From: JAGSOU01 sp049974865
GTDB taxonomy: Bacteria > Pseudomonadota > Alphaproteobacteria > Rhodobacterales > Rhodobacteraceae
DNA: 40,307 nucleotides
Direction of reading: 5' to 3'
Assembly (NCBI GenBank): GCA_049974865.1
Contig: JBNGCX010000036.1
Location: forward strand, 1-40,307
The notes under the pieces were generated by a model, which worked only from the letters and a program-made list of their open reading frames with translations, ran no database searches and was not told the origin of the DNA. Positions 7,640 through 15,967 of this stretch are shown here, piece after piece (the stretch's first letter is position 1; every line of letters starts with the position of its first letter). A program made the position numbers and the translations under genes.

Positions 7640-9919
7640 TCAGCCGTAATGCGCCACCGGCGTGCCGGCCAGGGCCGACATGTTCAGCAGCCCGCGCGTG
7701 GTGATCGAGGGGGTCACGATATGGGCGCGGTTGCCCATGCCCATCAGGATCGGTCCGACCTCCAGCCCGCCCGCGCGCATCTTGAGGATGTTGCGCACCC
7801 CCGAGGCCGCGTCGGAATTGGCAAAGACCAGCACGTTGGCCGCCCCCTCCAGCCGTGCGCCGGGGAAGATGCGCTCGCGCAGGTCCGGGTCGAGCGCGGC
7901 ATCGACATGCATTTCGCCCTCGTATTCGAAATCGGGCTCCTGCGCCTCCAGCATCTCCAGCGCGGCGCGCATCCGGCGGCCGGAGTCGATATCGAGGTTG
8001 CCGAACTGCGAATGGCTGCACAGTGCGATCTTGGGCTCCAGCCCGAAGCGGCGCACATGGCGCGCGGCGCCGATCACGGTTTCGGTGATCTGTTCGGGCG
8101 TGGGCTCGGGGTGGACATGGGTGTCGGCCACGAAGAGCGGCCCGTCCTCGAGGATCATCAGGCTCAGCGCGCCGACCGGGTGCAGCCCGCCCTCGGCCAG
8201 CACCTGCCGGACATAGTTCAGGTGCCACAGATATTGCCCGAAGGTGCCGCAGATCATGCTGTCGGCCTCACCGCGATGCACCATGACGGCGGCAATCGCG
8301 GTTGTATTGGTGCGCATGATCGCCTTGGCCAGGTCCGGCGTCACGCCGCGCCGGGCCATGATGCGGTGATAGGTTTCCCAGTAGTCGCGGTAGCGCGGGT
8401 CGCTCTCGGGGTTCACCACGGTGAAATCGACGCCCTGCTTGACGGTGAGCCCGGCGCGGGCGCTACGCGTCTCGATCACCTCGGGGCGGCCGACCAGGAT
8501 GGGCACGTCCGTGGTTTCCTCGATCATCGCCTGCGCGGCGCGCAGCACGCGCTCGTCCTCGCCCTCGGCGAAGACGATCTTGCGCTCGGCCTGGGCGGCG
8601 GCGGCGAAGACGGGCCGCATGATCAGCGCGGACTTGTAGACCGATCCGTCGAGCCGCTCCTTGTAGGCCTTGAGGTCCTCCAGCGGGCGCGTGGCGACGC
8701 CGCTGTCCATCGCGGCCCTGGCCACCGAGGTCGCCACCACGCCGATCAGGCGGGGGTCGAAGGGCTTGGGGATCAGGTAGTCGGCGCCGAAGGTCAGCTG
8801 TTCGCCCTGGTAGGCCGCTGCGGCCTCGGCGCTGGTCGTGGCGCGGGCGAGCCGCGCGATGCCGTCGATGCAGGCCAGCTGCATCTCGTCGTTGATCTCG
8901 GTAGCGCCCACGTCCAGCGCACCGCGGAAGATGAAGGGGAAGCACAGGACGTTGTTGACTTGGTTGGGATAGTCCGACCGGCCGGTGGCGATGATCGCGT
9001 CGGGGGCCACTTCGCGGGCCTCCTCGGGCAGGATCTCGGGCGTGGGGTTGGCCAGCGCGAAGATGATCGGGCGTGCGGCCATCTTCTTGACCATCTCGGG
9101 CTTCAGCACCCGCGGTCCCGACAGGCCCAGGAACAGGTCGGCGCCCTCGATCACCTGGTCCAGGTCGCGCAGGTCGGTCTTCTGGGCATAGGCTACCTTT
9201 TGCGGGTTCATGTCCTCTTGCCGGCCCTCGTGGACCAGCCCGTGGATGTCGCACAGCCAGACGTTTTCGCGCTTCACGCCCAGCTTGAGCAGCATGTTCA
9301 GGCAGGCGATGCCCGCGGCGCCCCCGCCGGTGGAGACCACCTTGATGTCCTCGAATTCCTTGCCCGCGACGTGCAGCGCGTTGGTGGCCGCCGCGCCGAC
9401 AACGATGGCGGTGCCGTGCTGGTCGTCGTGGAAGACGGGAATGTTCATCCGCTCGCGGCAGATCTTTTCCACGATGAAGCAGTCAGGGGCCTTGATGTCC
9501 TCGAGGTTGATCGCGCCGAAGCCGGGTTCCAGCGCGCAGACGATCTCGGCCAGTTTTTCGGGGTCGCTTTCGTCCAGTTCCAAGTCGAAGCAGTCGATAT
9601 TGGCGAATTTCTTGAACAGAACGGCCTTTCCCTCCATCACCGGCTTGGAGGCCAGCGCGCCGATATTGCCCAGCCCCAGCACGGCCGAGCCGTTGGAGAC
9701 CACCGCCACGAGGTTGCCGCGCGCGGTGTAGTGGGCAGAGGCGGTCGGGTCGTCCTTGATCTCGAGGCAGGCCTCGGCCACGCCGGGCGAATAGGCGAGG
9801 CTGAGGTCACGCCCGTTGGCCAGCGGCTTGGTGGCGCGGATCTCCAGCTTGCCGGGTTTGCCGTGCCGGTGGTATTCCAGCGCCCGCTGGCGAAAGCTGT
9901 CAGACTTGGCGTCGCTCAT
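7640..9919 (-). CDS. maeB: NADP-dependent malic enzyme with phosphotransacetylase-like C-terminal domain
   Basis: This enzyme oxidatively decarboxylates malate to pyruvate with NADP. The 759-residue product has the two-part MaeB layout. The malic enzyme domain covers about 1-430, with LAYSPGVAEACLEI, FHDDQHGTAIVV and the nucleotide-binding GGGAAGIACLNML. The C-terminal third resembles phosphate acetyltransferase (IVFAEGEDERVLRAAQ, NTTAIAAVMVHRGEADSMICG). In known MaeB proteins that domain is not catalytic as a transacetylase and is thought to bind acetyl-CoA for allosteric control. The ATG is preceded by GGGGAGAGG. The gene is divergent from the cdd operon and is followed, after 278 bases, by prpE on the same strand, which suits C3/C4 carbon handling. 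Confidence 0.95.
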   Translation of the reverse strand: MSDAKSDSFRQRALEYHRHGKPGKLEIRATKPLANGRDLSLAYSPGVAEACLEIKDDPTASAHYTARGNLVAVVSNGSAVLGLGNIGALASKPVMEGKAVLFKKFANIDCFDLELDESDPEKLAEIVCALEPGFGAINLEDIKAPDCFIVEKICRERMNIPVFHDDQHGTAIVVGAAATNALHVAGKEFEDIKVVSTGGGAAGIACLNMLLKLGVKRENVWLCDIHGLVHEGRQEDMNPQKVAYAQKTDLRDLDQVIEGADLFLGLSGPRVLKPEMVKKMAARPIIFALANPTPEILPEEAREVAPDAIIATGRSDYPNQVNNVLCFPFIFRGALDVGATEINDEMQLACIDGIARLARATTSAEAAAAYQGEQLTFGADYLIPKPFDPRLIGVVATSVARAAMDSGVATRPLEDLKAYKERLDGSVYKSALIMRPVFAAAAQAERKIVFAEGEDERVLRAAQAMIEETTDVPILVGRPEVIETRSARAGLTVKQGVDFTVVNPESDPRYRDYWETYHRIMARRGVTPDLAKAIMRTNTTAIAAVMVHRGEADSMICGTFGQYLWHLNYVRQVLAEGGLHPVGALSLMILEDGPLFVADTHVHPEPTPEQITETVIGAARHVRRFGLEPKIALCSHSQFGNLDIDSGRRMRAALEMLEAQEPDFEYEGEMHVDAALDPDLRERIFPGARLEGAANVLVFANSDAASGVRNILKMRAGGLEVGPILMGMGNRAHIVTPSITTRGLLNMSALAGTPVAHYG

Positions 9920-9941
9920 CCTCTCCCCCTTCGGAAAAATG

Positions 9942-9955
9942 GTTTAATGCTAAAC
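9942..9955. promoter_or_regulatory. Small inverted repeat GTTTA-N4-TAAAC between maeB and cdd
   Basis: The dyad GTTTAATGCTAAAC sits 23 bases upstream of maeB, in the only AT-rich patch of the divergent 167-base gap. It could be an operator or part of the maeB promoter. The half-sites are only 5 bp, so the call is weak. Confidence 0.25.
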
Positions 9956-10086
9956 TAATTCCCCTAGGGCGGGGATACGCCGTTTCGCGGAGGCGCGCAA
10001 GCACTTGTTGCCCCGACGGCAGGGTGCACGGGCAGGCTTGCATCGGCGCGGCGCGCGCCGCAGATTGCGGAAAGGAGGGCTCTGCC

Positions 10087-10482
10087 ATGATTTTGCTAGA
10101 GGCTGCGGCGCGGGTGCGCGAGAACGCCCATGCGCCTTATTCCGGGTTCAAGGTGGGCGCGGCGATCCGCACCGCGGACGGGGCCATCTACCTGGGATGC
10201 AACGTGGAAAACGTGGCCTACCCGGAAGGCACCTGCGCCGAGGCGGGCGCCATCGCCGCGATGTGCGCCGCGGGCGCGCGCGACATCGCCGAGGTGGCGG
10301 TGATCGCCGACAGCCCCAGGCCGATCACGCCCTGCGGCGGCTGCCGGCAGAAACTGGCCGAGTTCGCCGCCCCCGACACGCCCGTGATCATGGGCACCAC
10401 TGCGGGGGACGAGGCGCGCACCACGGTCGGGGAACTGCTGCCGGGCGCCTTCGGGCGCGACCATTTCGCGAAGGAGGGCTAG
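10087..10482 (+). CDS. cdd: Cytidine deaminase
   Basis: Cytidine deaminase converts cytidine and deoxycytidine to uridine and deoxyuridine in pyrimidine salvage. The 131-residue length is that of the small tetrameric class. The zinc site is visible: Cys50 and catalytic Glu52 in EGTCAEAGA, then PCGGC with Cys83 and Cys86. The start was placed at MILLEAAARV because AAAGGAGGG lies 7 bases upstream; the longer in-frame form has no such site and no homology. It is the first gene of cdd-deoA-deoB-add-upp, and the next gene begins two bases after its stop codon. Confidence 0.95.
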   Translation: MILLEAAARVRENAHAPYSGFKVGAAIRTADGAIYLGCNVENVAYPEGTCAEAGAIAAMCAAGARDIAEVAVIADSPRPITPCGGCRQKLAEFAAPDTPVIMGTTAGDEARTTVGELLPGAFGRDHFAKEG

Positions 10483-10484
10483 CC

Positions 10485-11792
10485 ATGGATGCCCGCACGG
10501 TCATCGCCAAGCTGCGCGACGAGGAACCCATCAGCCGCGATGAAATCGCGTGGTTCGTCGGGGGCATCGCCTCGGGCGCGGTCAGCGATGCGCAGGCCGG
10601 GGCCTTTGCCATGGCGGTTCTGCTGAACGGCCTGACCACCGACGAGCGCGTGGCGCTGACCAGCGCCATGCGCGACAGCGGCCAGGTGCTGGACTGGGAC
10701 CTGCCCGGCCCGGTGCTGGACAAGCATTCGACCGGCGGCATCGGCGACTGCGTGAGCCTCACCCTGGCGCCCGCGCTGGCCGTCTGCGGCGCCTATGTGC
10801 CCATGATCTCGGGGCGCGGGCTGGGCCATACGGGCGGCACGCTGGACAAGCTCGAGGCGATCCCCGGCTACGGCACGCAGGTCAGCGTTGACCGGCTGAA
10901 GCAGATCACCGCGCAGATCGGCTGTGCCATCGTGGGGGCCTCGGGCGATATCGCGCCGGCGGACAAGCGGCTCTACGCCATCCGCGACATCTCGGGCACG
11001 GTCGAAAGCGTCGACCTGATCACCGCCTCCATCCTGTCCAAGAAACTGGCCGCCGGGCTGGAGGCCCTGGTGCTGGACGTCAAGGTCGGCTCGGGCGCTT
11101 TCATGAAGGACATGGAGGACGCCGAGGAACTGGCCGAGGCGCTGGTCGAGACCGCGCAGGGCGCGGGCTGCATGACCACGGCGCTGATCACCGACATGAG
11201 CCAGCCGCTGGTGCCCAACGCCGGCAACGCGCTGGAGGTGATCACGGTGATGGAGACTCTGACCGGCGCGGATGTGAACCCGGCGCTGTGGGACCTGACC
11301 TGCGCGCTGGGCGGCGAGGCGCTGGCGCTGGGCGGGCTGGTCTCCGATGCCGGCGAGGGGGCGCAGCGCATCGGCGCGGCGCTGGACGATGGCCGCGCCG
11401 CCGAACGCTTCGGCGAGATGGTGGCCGAACTGGGCGGACCGGTCGATTTCGTCGAGCGCTGGCGCGACCGTCTGCCGGCGGCGCCGGTAGTGCGCGTGGT
11501 GCCGGCCGGCGAGGCGGGCATCGTGCAGGCCATCGATGGCTACGCGCTGGGCATGGCCGTGGTCGGCCTCCGCGGCGGGCGGCGCCAGCAGGGCGACAAG
11601 ATCAACCCCTCGGTGGGCCTGGCCGGGCTAGCGCCGCTGGGGGCCGAGCTGACCGCCGACCAGCCGCTGGCCTTGGTCCATGCCGCCACCGAGGCCGAGG
11701 CCGAGGCGGCCGTGGCAGAGGTGCGCGCGGCCTACCGGCTGGGCGGCAAGGCCCCGGTGATCCCGCCCCTGGTGCACAGGAGGCTGCGCTGA
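10485..11792 (+). CDS. deoA: Thymidine phosphorylase
   Basis: Thymidine phosphorylase cleaves thymidine (and deoxyuridine) with phosphate to the free base and deoxyribose 1-phosphate. The 435-residue length is typical of the DeoA/AnsPRT family. Visible signatures are KHSTGGIGDCVSLTLAP in the phosphate-binding region, SGRGLGHTGGTLDKLEAIPGY, which is the family PROSITE-like block, and SKKLAAGLEALVLDVKVGSGAFM. The start follows AAGGAGGG and comes two bases after cdd. Its stop overlaps the deoB start as TGATG. The product feeds uracil to Upp and deoxyribose 1-phosphate to DeoB in the same operon. Confidence 0.95.
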   Translation: MDARTVIAKLRDEEPISRDEIAWFVGGIASGAVSDAQAGAFAMAVLLNGLTTDERVALTSAMRDSGQVLDWDLPGPVLDKHSTGGIGDCVSLTLAPALAVCGAYVPMISGRGLGHTGGTLDKLEAIPGYGTQVSVDRLKQITAQIGCAIVGASGDIAPADKRLYAIRDISGTVESVDLITASILSKKLAAGLEALVLDVKVGSGAFMKDMEDAEELAEALVETAQGAGCMTTALITDMSQPLVPNAGNALEVITVMETLTGADVNPALWDLTCALGGEALALGGLVSDAGEGAQRIGAALDDGRAAERFGEMVAELGGPVDFVERWRDRLPAAPVVRVVPAGEAGIVQAIDGYALGMAVVGLRGGRRQQGDKINPSVGLAGLAPLGAELTADQPLALVHAATEAEAEAAVAEVRAAYRLGGKAPVIPPLVHRRLR

Positions 11793-13003
11793 TGGCCCGG
11801 GCGTTCCTGGTGGTGATGGACTCGGTCGGATGCGGCGGCGCGCCCGATGCAGGGGCGTTCTTCAACGGTGACAAACCGGATACCGGCGCCAACACGATTG
11901 CACATATCGCACAGGCCTGCGCCGAGGGGCGCGGCGATGATGGCCGTTCGGGCCCCCCGAAATTGCCAAATCTCGACAACCTCGGCCTGGGCGCGGCTGC
12001 GCGCCTGGCCTCGGGCGAATCGACGCCGGGCCTCGACGCGCAGCCGCAGGGCTTGTGGGGTGCGGCCACGGAAACCTCGCCGGGCAAGGACACGCCCTCG
12101 GGCCATTGGGAGTTGGCCGGCGTGCCCGTGCCTTGGGAATGGACCTATTTCCCCGTCACCGTGCCCGCGTTCCCCGACGACCTGGTGGCCGAAGTCTGCC
12201 GGCTGGCCGGGACCGACGGCATCCTCGGCAACTGCCACGCCTCGGGCACGCAGATCGTCGCCGAGCTGGGCGCGGAGCATATCCGCACCGGCAGGCCCAT
12301 CTGCTACACCTCGGCCGACAGCGTGTTCCAGATCGCCGCGCATGAAGAGCATTTCGGGCTGGAACGCCTGCTGAAACTCTGCCGGGACATCGCGCCGATG
12401 GTGCATGGCATGAAGGTTGGCCGCGTGATCGCACGCCCCTTCATCGGCACGCCGGAAGAGGGCTTCACCCGCACCACCAACCGCCACGACTATGCCATCG
12501 CGCCGCCCTCCCCGACGCTCTGCGACTGGGTCCAGGGCGCGGGGCGCAAGGTCTATGGCATTGGGAAAATTGGCGATATCTTTTCCATGCAGGGCATCGA
12601 CGAGGTCCGCAAGGGGGGCGACAGGGTGCTGATGGAGCACCTCGTCGACCTGATGGACGAGGCCGAGGAAGGCAGCCTGACCTTCGCCAATTTCGTCGAG
12701 TTCGACAGCCTCTACGGCCACCGCCGCGACGTCGCGGGCTATGCCGGGCACCTGGAATGGTTCGATGCACAACTGCCGCGCGTGCTGGACAGGATGCGCC
12801 CCGGCGACATGCTGCTGCTGACCGCCGATCACGGCAACGACCCGACCTGGGCGGGCACCGACCACACGCGCGAGCGGGTGCCGGTCCTGATCGCCGGGAA
12901 AGATGCCGGCGAGATCGGGCTCTGCGCCTATGCCGATGTCGCGGCCTCGATCGCCGCGCATCTGGGCGTGCCCGCGCGGGGACCGGGGAGGAGCTTTCTG
13001 TGA
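11792..13003 (+). CDS. deoB: Phosphopentomutase
   Basis: Phosphopentomutase moves the phosphate of ribose or deoxyribose 1-phosphate to carbon 5, linking nucleoside breakdown to central metabolism. The 403-residue protein belongs to the alkaline-phosphatase superfamily. It has the N-terminal metal motif FLVVMDSVGCGGAPDA with Asp10, the central GKDTPSGHWELAG block bearing the active-site Thr region, and the C-terminal metal motif LTADHGNDPTWAGTDHTRE. The ATG overlaps the deoA stop, showing translational coupling. The end overlaps the GTG of add. Confidence 0.96.
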   Translation: MARAFLVVMDSVGCGGAPDAGAFFNGDKPDTGANTIAHIAQACAEGRGDDGRSGPPKLPNLDNLGLGAAARLASGESTPGLDAQPQGLWGAATETSPGKDTPSGHWELAGVPVPWEWTYFPVTVPAFPDDLVAEVCRLAGTDGILGNCHASGTQIVAELGAEHIRTGRPICYTSADSVFQIAAHEEHFGLERLLKLCRDIAPMVHGMKVGRVIARPFIGTPEEGFTRTTNRHDYAIAPPSPTLCDWVQGAGRKVYGIGKIGDIFSMQGIDEVRKGGDRVLMEHLVDLMDEAEEGSLTFANFVEFDSLYGHRRDVAGYAGHLEWFDAQLPRVLDRMRPGDMLLLTADHGNDPTWAGTDHTRERVPVLIAGKDAGEIGLCAYADVAASIAAHLGVPARGPGRSFL

Positions 13004-13992
13004 GCTTCCGGACACTGCCCAAGGTCGAGCTACATGTCCATATCGAGGGCGCGGCGCCGCCGTCCTTCATCCGCGGGCTGGCGCGGGAAAAGAACTTGGA
13101 CATTTCCGGCATTTTCTCCCCCAATGGCGGCTATCACTACCGGGATTTCTGGCAGTTTCTCGATGTCTACGAGGCCGCCACCTCGGCCATCCAGACGCCC
13201 GAGGACTATCACCGCCTGACCTTGGCCGTGCTGGCGGAAAGCGCGGCCCAGGGCGTGATCTATACCGAGATGTTCCTCTCGCCCGATTTCTGCGGCGGCC
13301 GCGATGTCGCCGCCTGGCGAGATTACCTCCACGCGATCCGCGAAGCCGCTGAAACGGCCGAGAAAACCCACGGCATCGTGCTGCGCGGCATTGTCACCGC
13401 GATCCGCCATTTCGGCCCGGAAAAGGCCCGCGAGGCGGCGCTCTGCGCGGCCGAGACGGCGGATGACTGGCTGGTGGGTTTCGGCCTGGCTGGAGACGAG
13501 AAAATGGGGCGACCCGGGGACTTCGCCTATGCCTTTGACATGGCGCGCGAGGCAAAGCTGCGGCTGACCGCCCATGCCGGCGAATGGGCGGGCGCGCATT
13601 CGGTCCGCGAGGCGCTGCACGATCTGCGGGTCGAGCGCATCGGCCACGGCGTGCGCGCGATCGAGGACCCCGCGCTGGTCGATGAACTGGCCGCCGCCGG
13701 CGTGGTGCTGGAGGTTTGTCCGGGCTCGAACATTGCGCTGGGCGTGTTTCCCGGCTGGGCTTCGCACCCGGTGGACCGGCTGCGCGAGCGGGGCGTCAAG
13801 GTGACGTTGTCGACCGACGACCCGCCCTTCTTCCACACCACGCTGAGCGCCGAATACGACCGTCTCGCCGACACTTTCGGCTGGGACGAGGCCGTCTTCA
13901 ACGAGTTGAACACCATTGCCGCGCGCGCCGCCTTCTGCGATGAGGAAACCCGCGCGAAGATACTGACCCGCCTGGAGGCCCAAGATGCTTAA
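13000..13992 (+). CDS. add: Adenosine deaminase family protein
   Basis: This is a zinc amidohydrolase expected to deaminate adenosine or deoxyadenosine to inosine forms; adenine deaminase cannot be excluded by eye. The 330-residue product shows LPKVELHVHIEGA with metal ligands His12 and His14, HAGEWAG with the third His, RIGHGVRA, and the STDDPPFF motif with the metal/proton-relay aspartates. The GTG start is chosen because it forms a GTGA overlap with deoB, has GGGGAGGAG upstream, and begins directly at the conserved block. The long in-frame extension to 12757 only shadows deoB. Its last codons overlap upp by 8 bases. Confidence 0.9.
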   Translation: MSFRTLPKVELHVHIEGAAPPSFIRGLAREKNLDISGIFSPNGGYHYRDFWQFLDVYEAATSAIQTPEDYHRLTLAVLAESAAQGVIYTEMFLSPDFCGGRDVAAWRDYLHAIREAAETAEKTHGIVLRGIVTAIRHFGPEKAREAALCAAETADDWLVGFGLAGDEKMGRPGDFAYAFDMAREAKLRLTAHAGEWAGAHSVREALHDLRVERIGHGVRAIEDPALVDELAAAGVVLEVCPGSNIALGVFPGWASHPVDRLRERGVKVTLSTDDPPFFHTTLSAEYDRLADTFGWDEAVFNELNTIAARAAFCDEETRAKILTRLEAQDA

Positions 13993-14617
13993 ACACCTGA
14001 CCGTCGTCGACCATCCGCTGGTGCAGCACAAGTTGACGATCATGCGGGACAAGAACACATCGACGGCGGGGTTCCGGCAGCTCTTGCGCGAGATCTCGCA
14101 TCTGCTGGCCTACGAGGTGACGCGCGAGCTGCCGATGACCACGCGCGCCATCGAAACGCCCCTGCGCGAGATCGAGGCGCCGGTACTGGCGGGCAAGAAG
14201 CTGGCGCTTATCTCCATCCTGCGGGCGGGCAACGGGCTGCTGGACGGCATCCTCGAACTGATCCCCTCGGCCCGGGTGGGCTTCGTCGGGCTCTATCGCG
14301 ACGAGGAAACGCTGAAGCCGGTGCAGTATTACTTCAAGGTGCCCGAAGAACTGCAGGACCGCATGGTGATCTGCGTGGACCCGATGCTGGCCACCGGCAA
14401 CTCCTCGGTCGCGGCGATCGACCTGCTCAAGAAGGCGGGGGCCACAAACATCCGTTTTCTCTGCCTTTTGGCCGCGCCCGAGGGCGTGAAACGGATGCAG
14501 GAGGCGCATCCGGACGTGCCCATTGTCACAGCTGCTGTGGACGAAAGGCTTAACGAGCATGGATATATTGTTCCGGGGCTAGGGGATGCGGGTGACCGCA
14601 TGTATGGCACCAAATAG
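13985..14617 (+). CDS. upp: Uracil phosphoribosyltransferase
   Basis: Uracil phosphoribosyltransferase makes UMP from uracil and PRPP, the final step of uracil salvage. The length of 210 residues is typical. The protein has the PRPP-binding signature VICVDPMLATGNSSVAAI and the C-terminal GYIVPGLGDAGDRMYGTK uracil-binding flap. It is the last gene of the salvage operon, and its ATG lies inside the end of add (8-base overlap). No strong terminator is seen after it; a short CCCCA/TGGGG stem lies 43 bases downstream. Confidence 0.97.
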   Translation: MLKHLTVVDHPLVQHKLTIMRDKNTSTAGFRQLLREISHLLAYEVTRELPMTTRAIETPLREIEAPVLAGKKLALISILRAGNGLLDGILELIPSARVGFVGLYRDEETLKPVQYYFKVPEELQDRMVICVDPMLATGNSSVAAIDLLKKAGATNIRFLCLLAAPEGVKRMQEAHPDVPIVTAAVDERLNEHGYIVPGLGDAGDRMYGTK

Positions 14618-14660
14618 GCCAATTCCTTCTTTACTCGTTGTGTGTGATTCGGCATGATGA

Positions 14661-14677
14661 CCCCATATTTTGTGGGG
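14661..14677 (+). promoter_or_regulatory. Short stem CCCCA/TGGGG over a candidate ribosome site
   Basis: CCCCA (14661-14665) pairs with TGGGG (14673-14677) around a 7-base loop. The GGGG is the only Shine-Dalgarno-like run before the ATG at 14684, so the hairpin could hide it. It could equally be a weak terminator of upp. Confidence 0.25.
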
Positions 14678-14683
14678 TTACGG

Positions 14684-15913
14684 ATGCTGCTTCGTCGAGT
14701 TTTCATGATCGCGCTGGTCGCGGCCTCTGCCGCCGCACCCGCCGTATCGGCCAAGAACCTGCGCGCCGATGACGGCCCGGCCGAGTATCCGCCGCAGAGC
14801 TACACCGCCAATCAATATGTCGACAGCCGCGGCTGCGTCTACATCCGCGCGGGCTATGCCGGGCAGGTGACCTGGGTGCCGCGTGTGACCCGCGAGCGCA
14901 AGGTGCTCTGCGGGTTCAAGCCCTCGCTGGCGCAAGAGAAAGCGGCCAAGCCTGAGAACAAACTGGCGGCCAAACCCGCGGCACCGGCGGCGAAGGCGGA
15001 AAAGGCCCCCGCCCCGGCGATGGATGCGCAGCCGGCGGCGCGGGTGGCTGCGACGCCGAAGACGCCCCGAAAGGCCACAGCCAGCGTGGGCAAGCCTGTG
15101 GCCACCGTGGCCGTGAAGAAAACGCCGCCGAAAGCCGCGGCCGCCGGGCCGGCCCCGGCGAAGCCTGCCAAGACGGCCGCGAAAAAGGCCGCCAGGGCGA
15201 CCGCGCCCCGTCAGGTTGCCGGGAAGCGCGAGACGGCCTGTCCCGGCGCCTCGAAGATTTCGCGCCGCTACATCAATGACGGCAGTGCAGGCGCGGTGCG
15301 CTGCGGCCCGCAGGCCGAGGCGCCTGCCGGGCGGCGCGCGGGCAACCCCGCCCCGCAGCAGGCCGCGCCCCGCCGCGTGGTAACGGCCCCCGCGTCCACG
15401 GCTGCGGCCCCGGTGACGGTGCCGCGCCAGGTGGTCCGCCCCGCGCCGGTCAAGATCCCTGCAGGCTACGAGCCCGCCTGGAAGGACGACCGCCTGAACC
15501 CGATGCGGGCCAAGGGCACCGCCGAGGGCAAGGCGCAGATGGGCCTGGTCTGGACCGAGACGGTGCCGCGCCGCCTGGTCGGCGGGACCACCGGCCGGGC
15601 CTCGACCAGCTCGGACCCGAAACCGCGGATCTCGGCCTCGACCAAATCGGTGCGCGTGGCCGGGCCGAAAGCGCCGCAGGCGGCCTCGCATCGTTTCGTG
15701 CAGGTGGGCAGCTTCGGCGTGCCCGCCAATGCACAGGCCACCAAGGCGCGTCTACGGGCGCTGGGCCTGCCGGTGGCCGTGGCCAAGACCCGCTCCAAGG
15801 GGCGGGATCTGGAGATCGTTTTCGCCGGGCCCTTCGAGAGCCAGGCGCAGCTGACTTCCGCCCTCGGGGCGGTCCGGAAGGCAGGCTACGGGGATGCGTT
15901 TCTTCGCAAATAA
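14684..15913 (+). CDS. Secreted SPOR-domain protein
   Basis: A 409-residue envelope protein. The N-terminus (MLLRRVFMIALVAASAAAPAVSA) reads as a Sec signal peptide with cleavage after an AxA-like site. After a short Cys-containing segment (YVDSRGCVYIRAGYAGQVTWVPR) comes a long Ala/Lys/Pro-rich, probably disordered stretch. The C-terminal 75 residues form a SPOR domain (HRFVQVGSFGVPANAQATKARLRALGLPV ... GRDLEIVFAGPF). SPOR domains bind denuded peptidoglycan glycans and usually act at the division site or lytic-enzyme sites. The start at 14684 is chosen because the signal peptide begins there and GGGG precedes it; an ATG at 14654 would add ten residues. The gene ends at a strong terminator. Confidence 0.85.
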   Translation: MLLRRVFMIALVAASAAAPAVSAKNLRADDGPAEYPPQSYTANQYVDSRGCVYIRAGYAGQVTWVPRVTRERKVLCGFKPSLAQEKAAKPENKLAAKPAAPAAKAEKAPAPAMDAQPAARVAATPKTPRKATASVGKPVATVAVKKTPPKAAAAGPAPAKPAKTAAKKAARATAPRQVAGKRETACPGASKISRRYINDGSAGAVRCGPQAEAPAGRRAGNPAPQQAAPRRVVTAPASTAAAPVTVPRQVVRPAPVKIPAGYEPAWKDDRLNPMRAKGTAEGKAQMGLVWTETVPRRLVGGTTGRASTSSDPKPRISASTKSVRVAGPKAPQAASHRFVQVGSFGVPANAQATKARLRALGLPVAVAKTRSKGRDLEIVFAGPFESQAQLTSALGAVRKAGYGDAFLRK

Positions 15914-15933
15914 GAAACCCGGGCAGTGAGCGG

Positions 15934-15967
15934 CGCCCCGTCAGGTCTTGACGGGGCGTTCGTTTTT
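15934..15967 (+). terminator. Strong intrinsic terminator after the SPOR gene
   Basis: The perfect 10-bp stem CGCCCCGTCA / TGACGGGGCG with a GGTCT loop is followed by TTCGTTTTT. It begins 20 bases after the stop codon, and its tail abuts the stop codon of the convergent gene. Confidence 0.9.

Noticed and set aside
5403..9958. Very long plus-strand frames (680 and 867 residues) opposite prpE and maeB
   Set aside because: They are Arg/His/Gly-rich antisense shadows produced by the high-GC codon pattern and have no recognisable domains.
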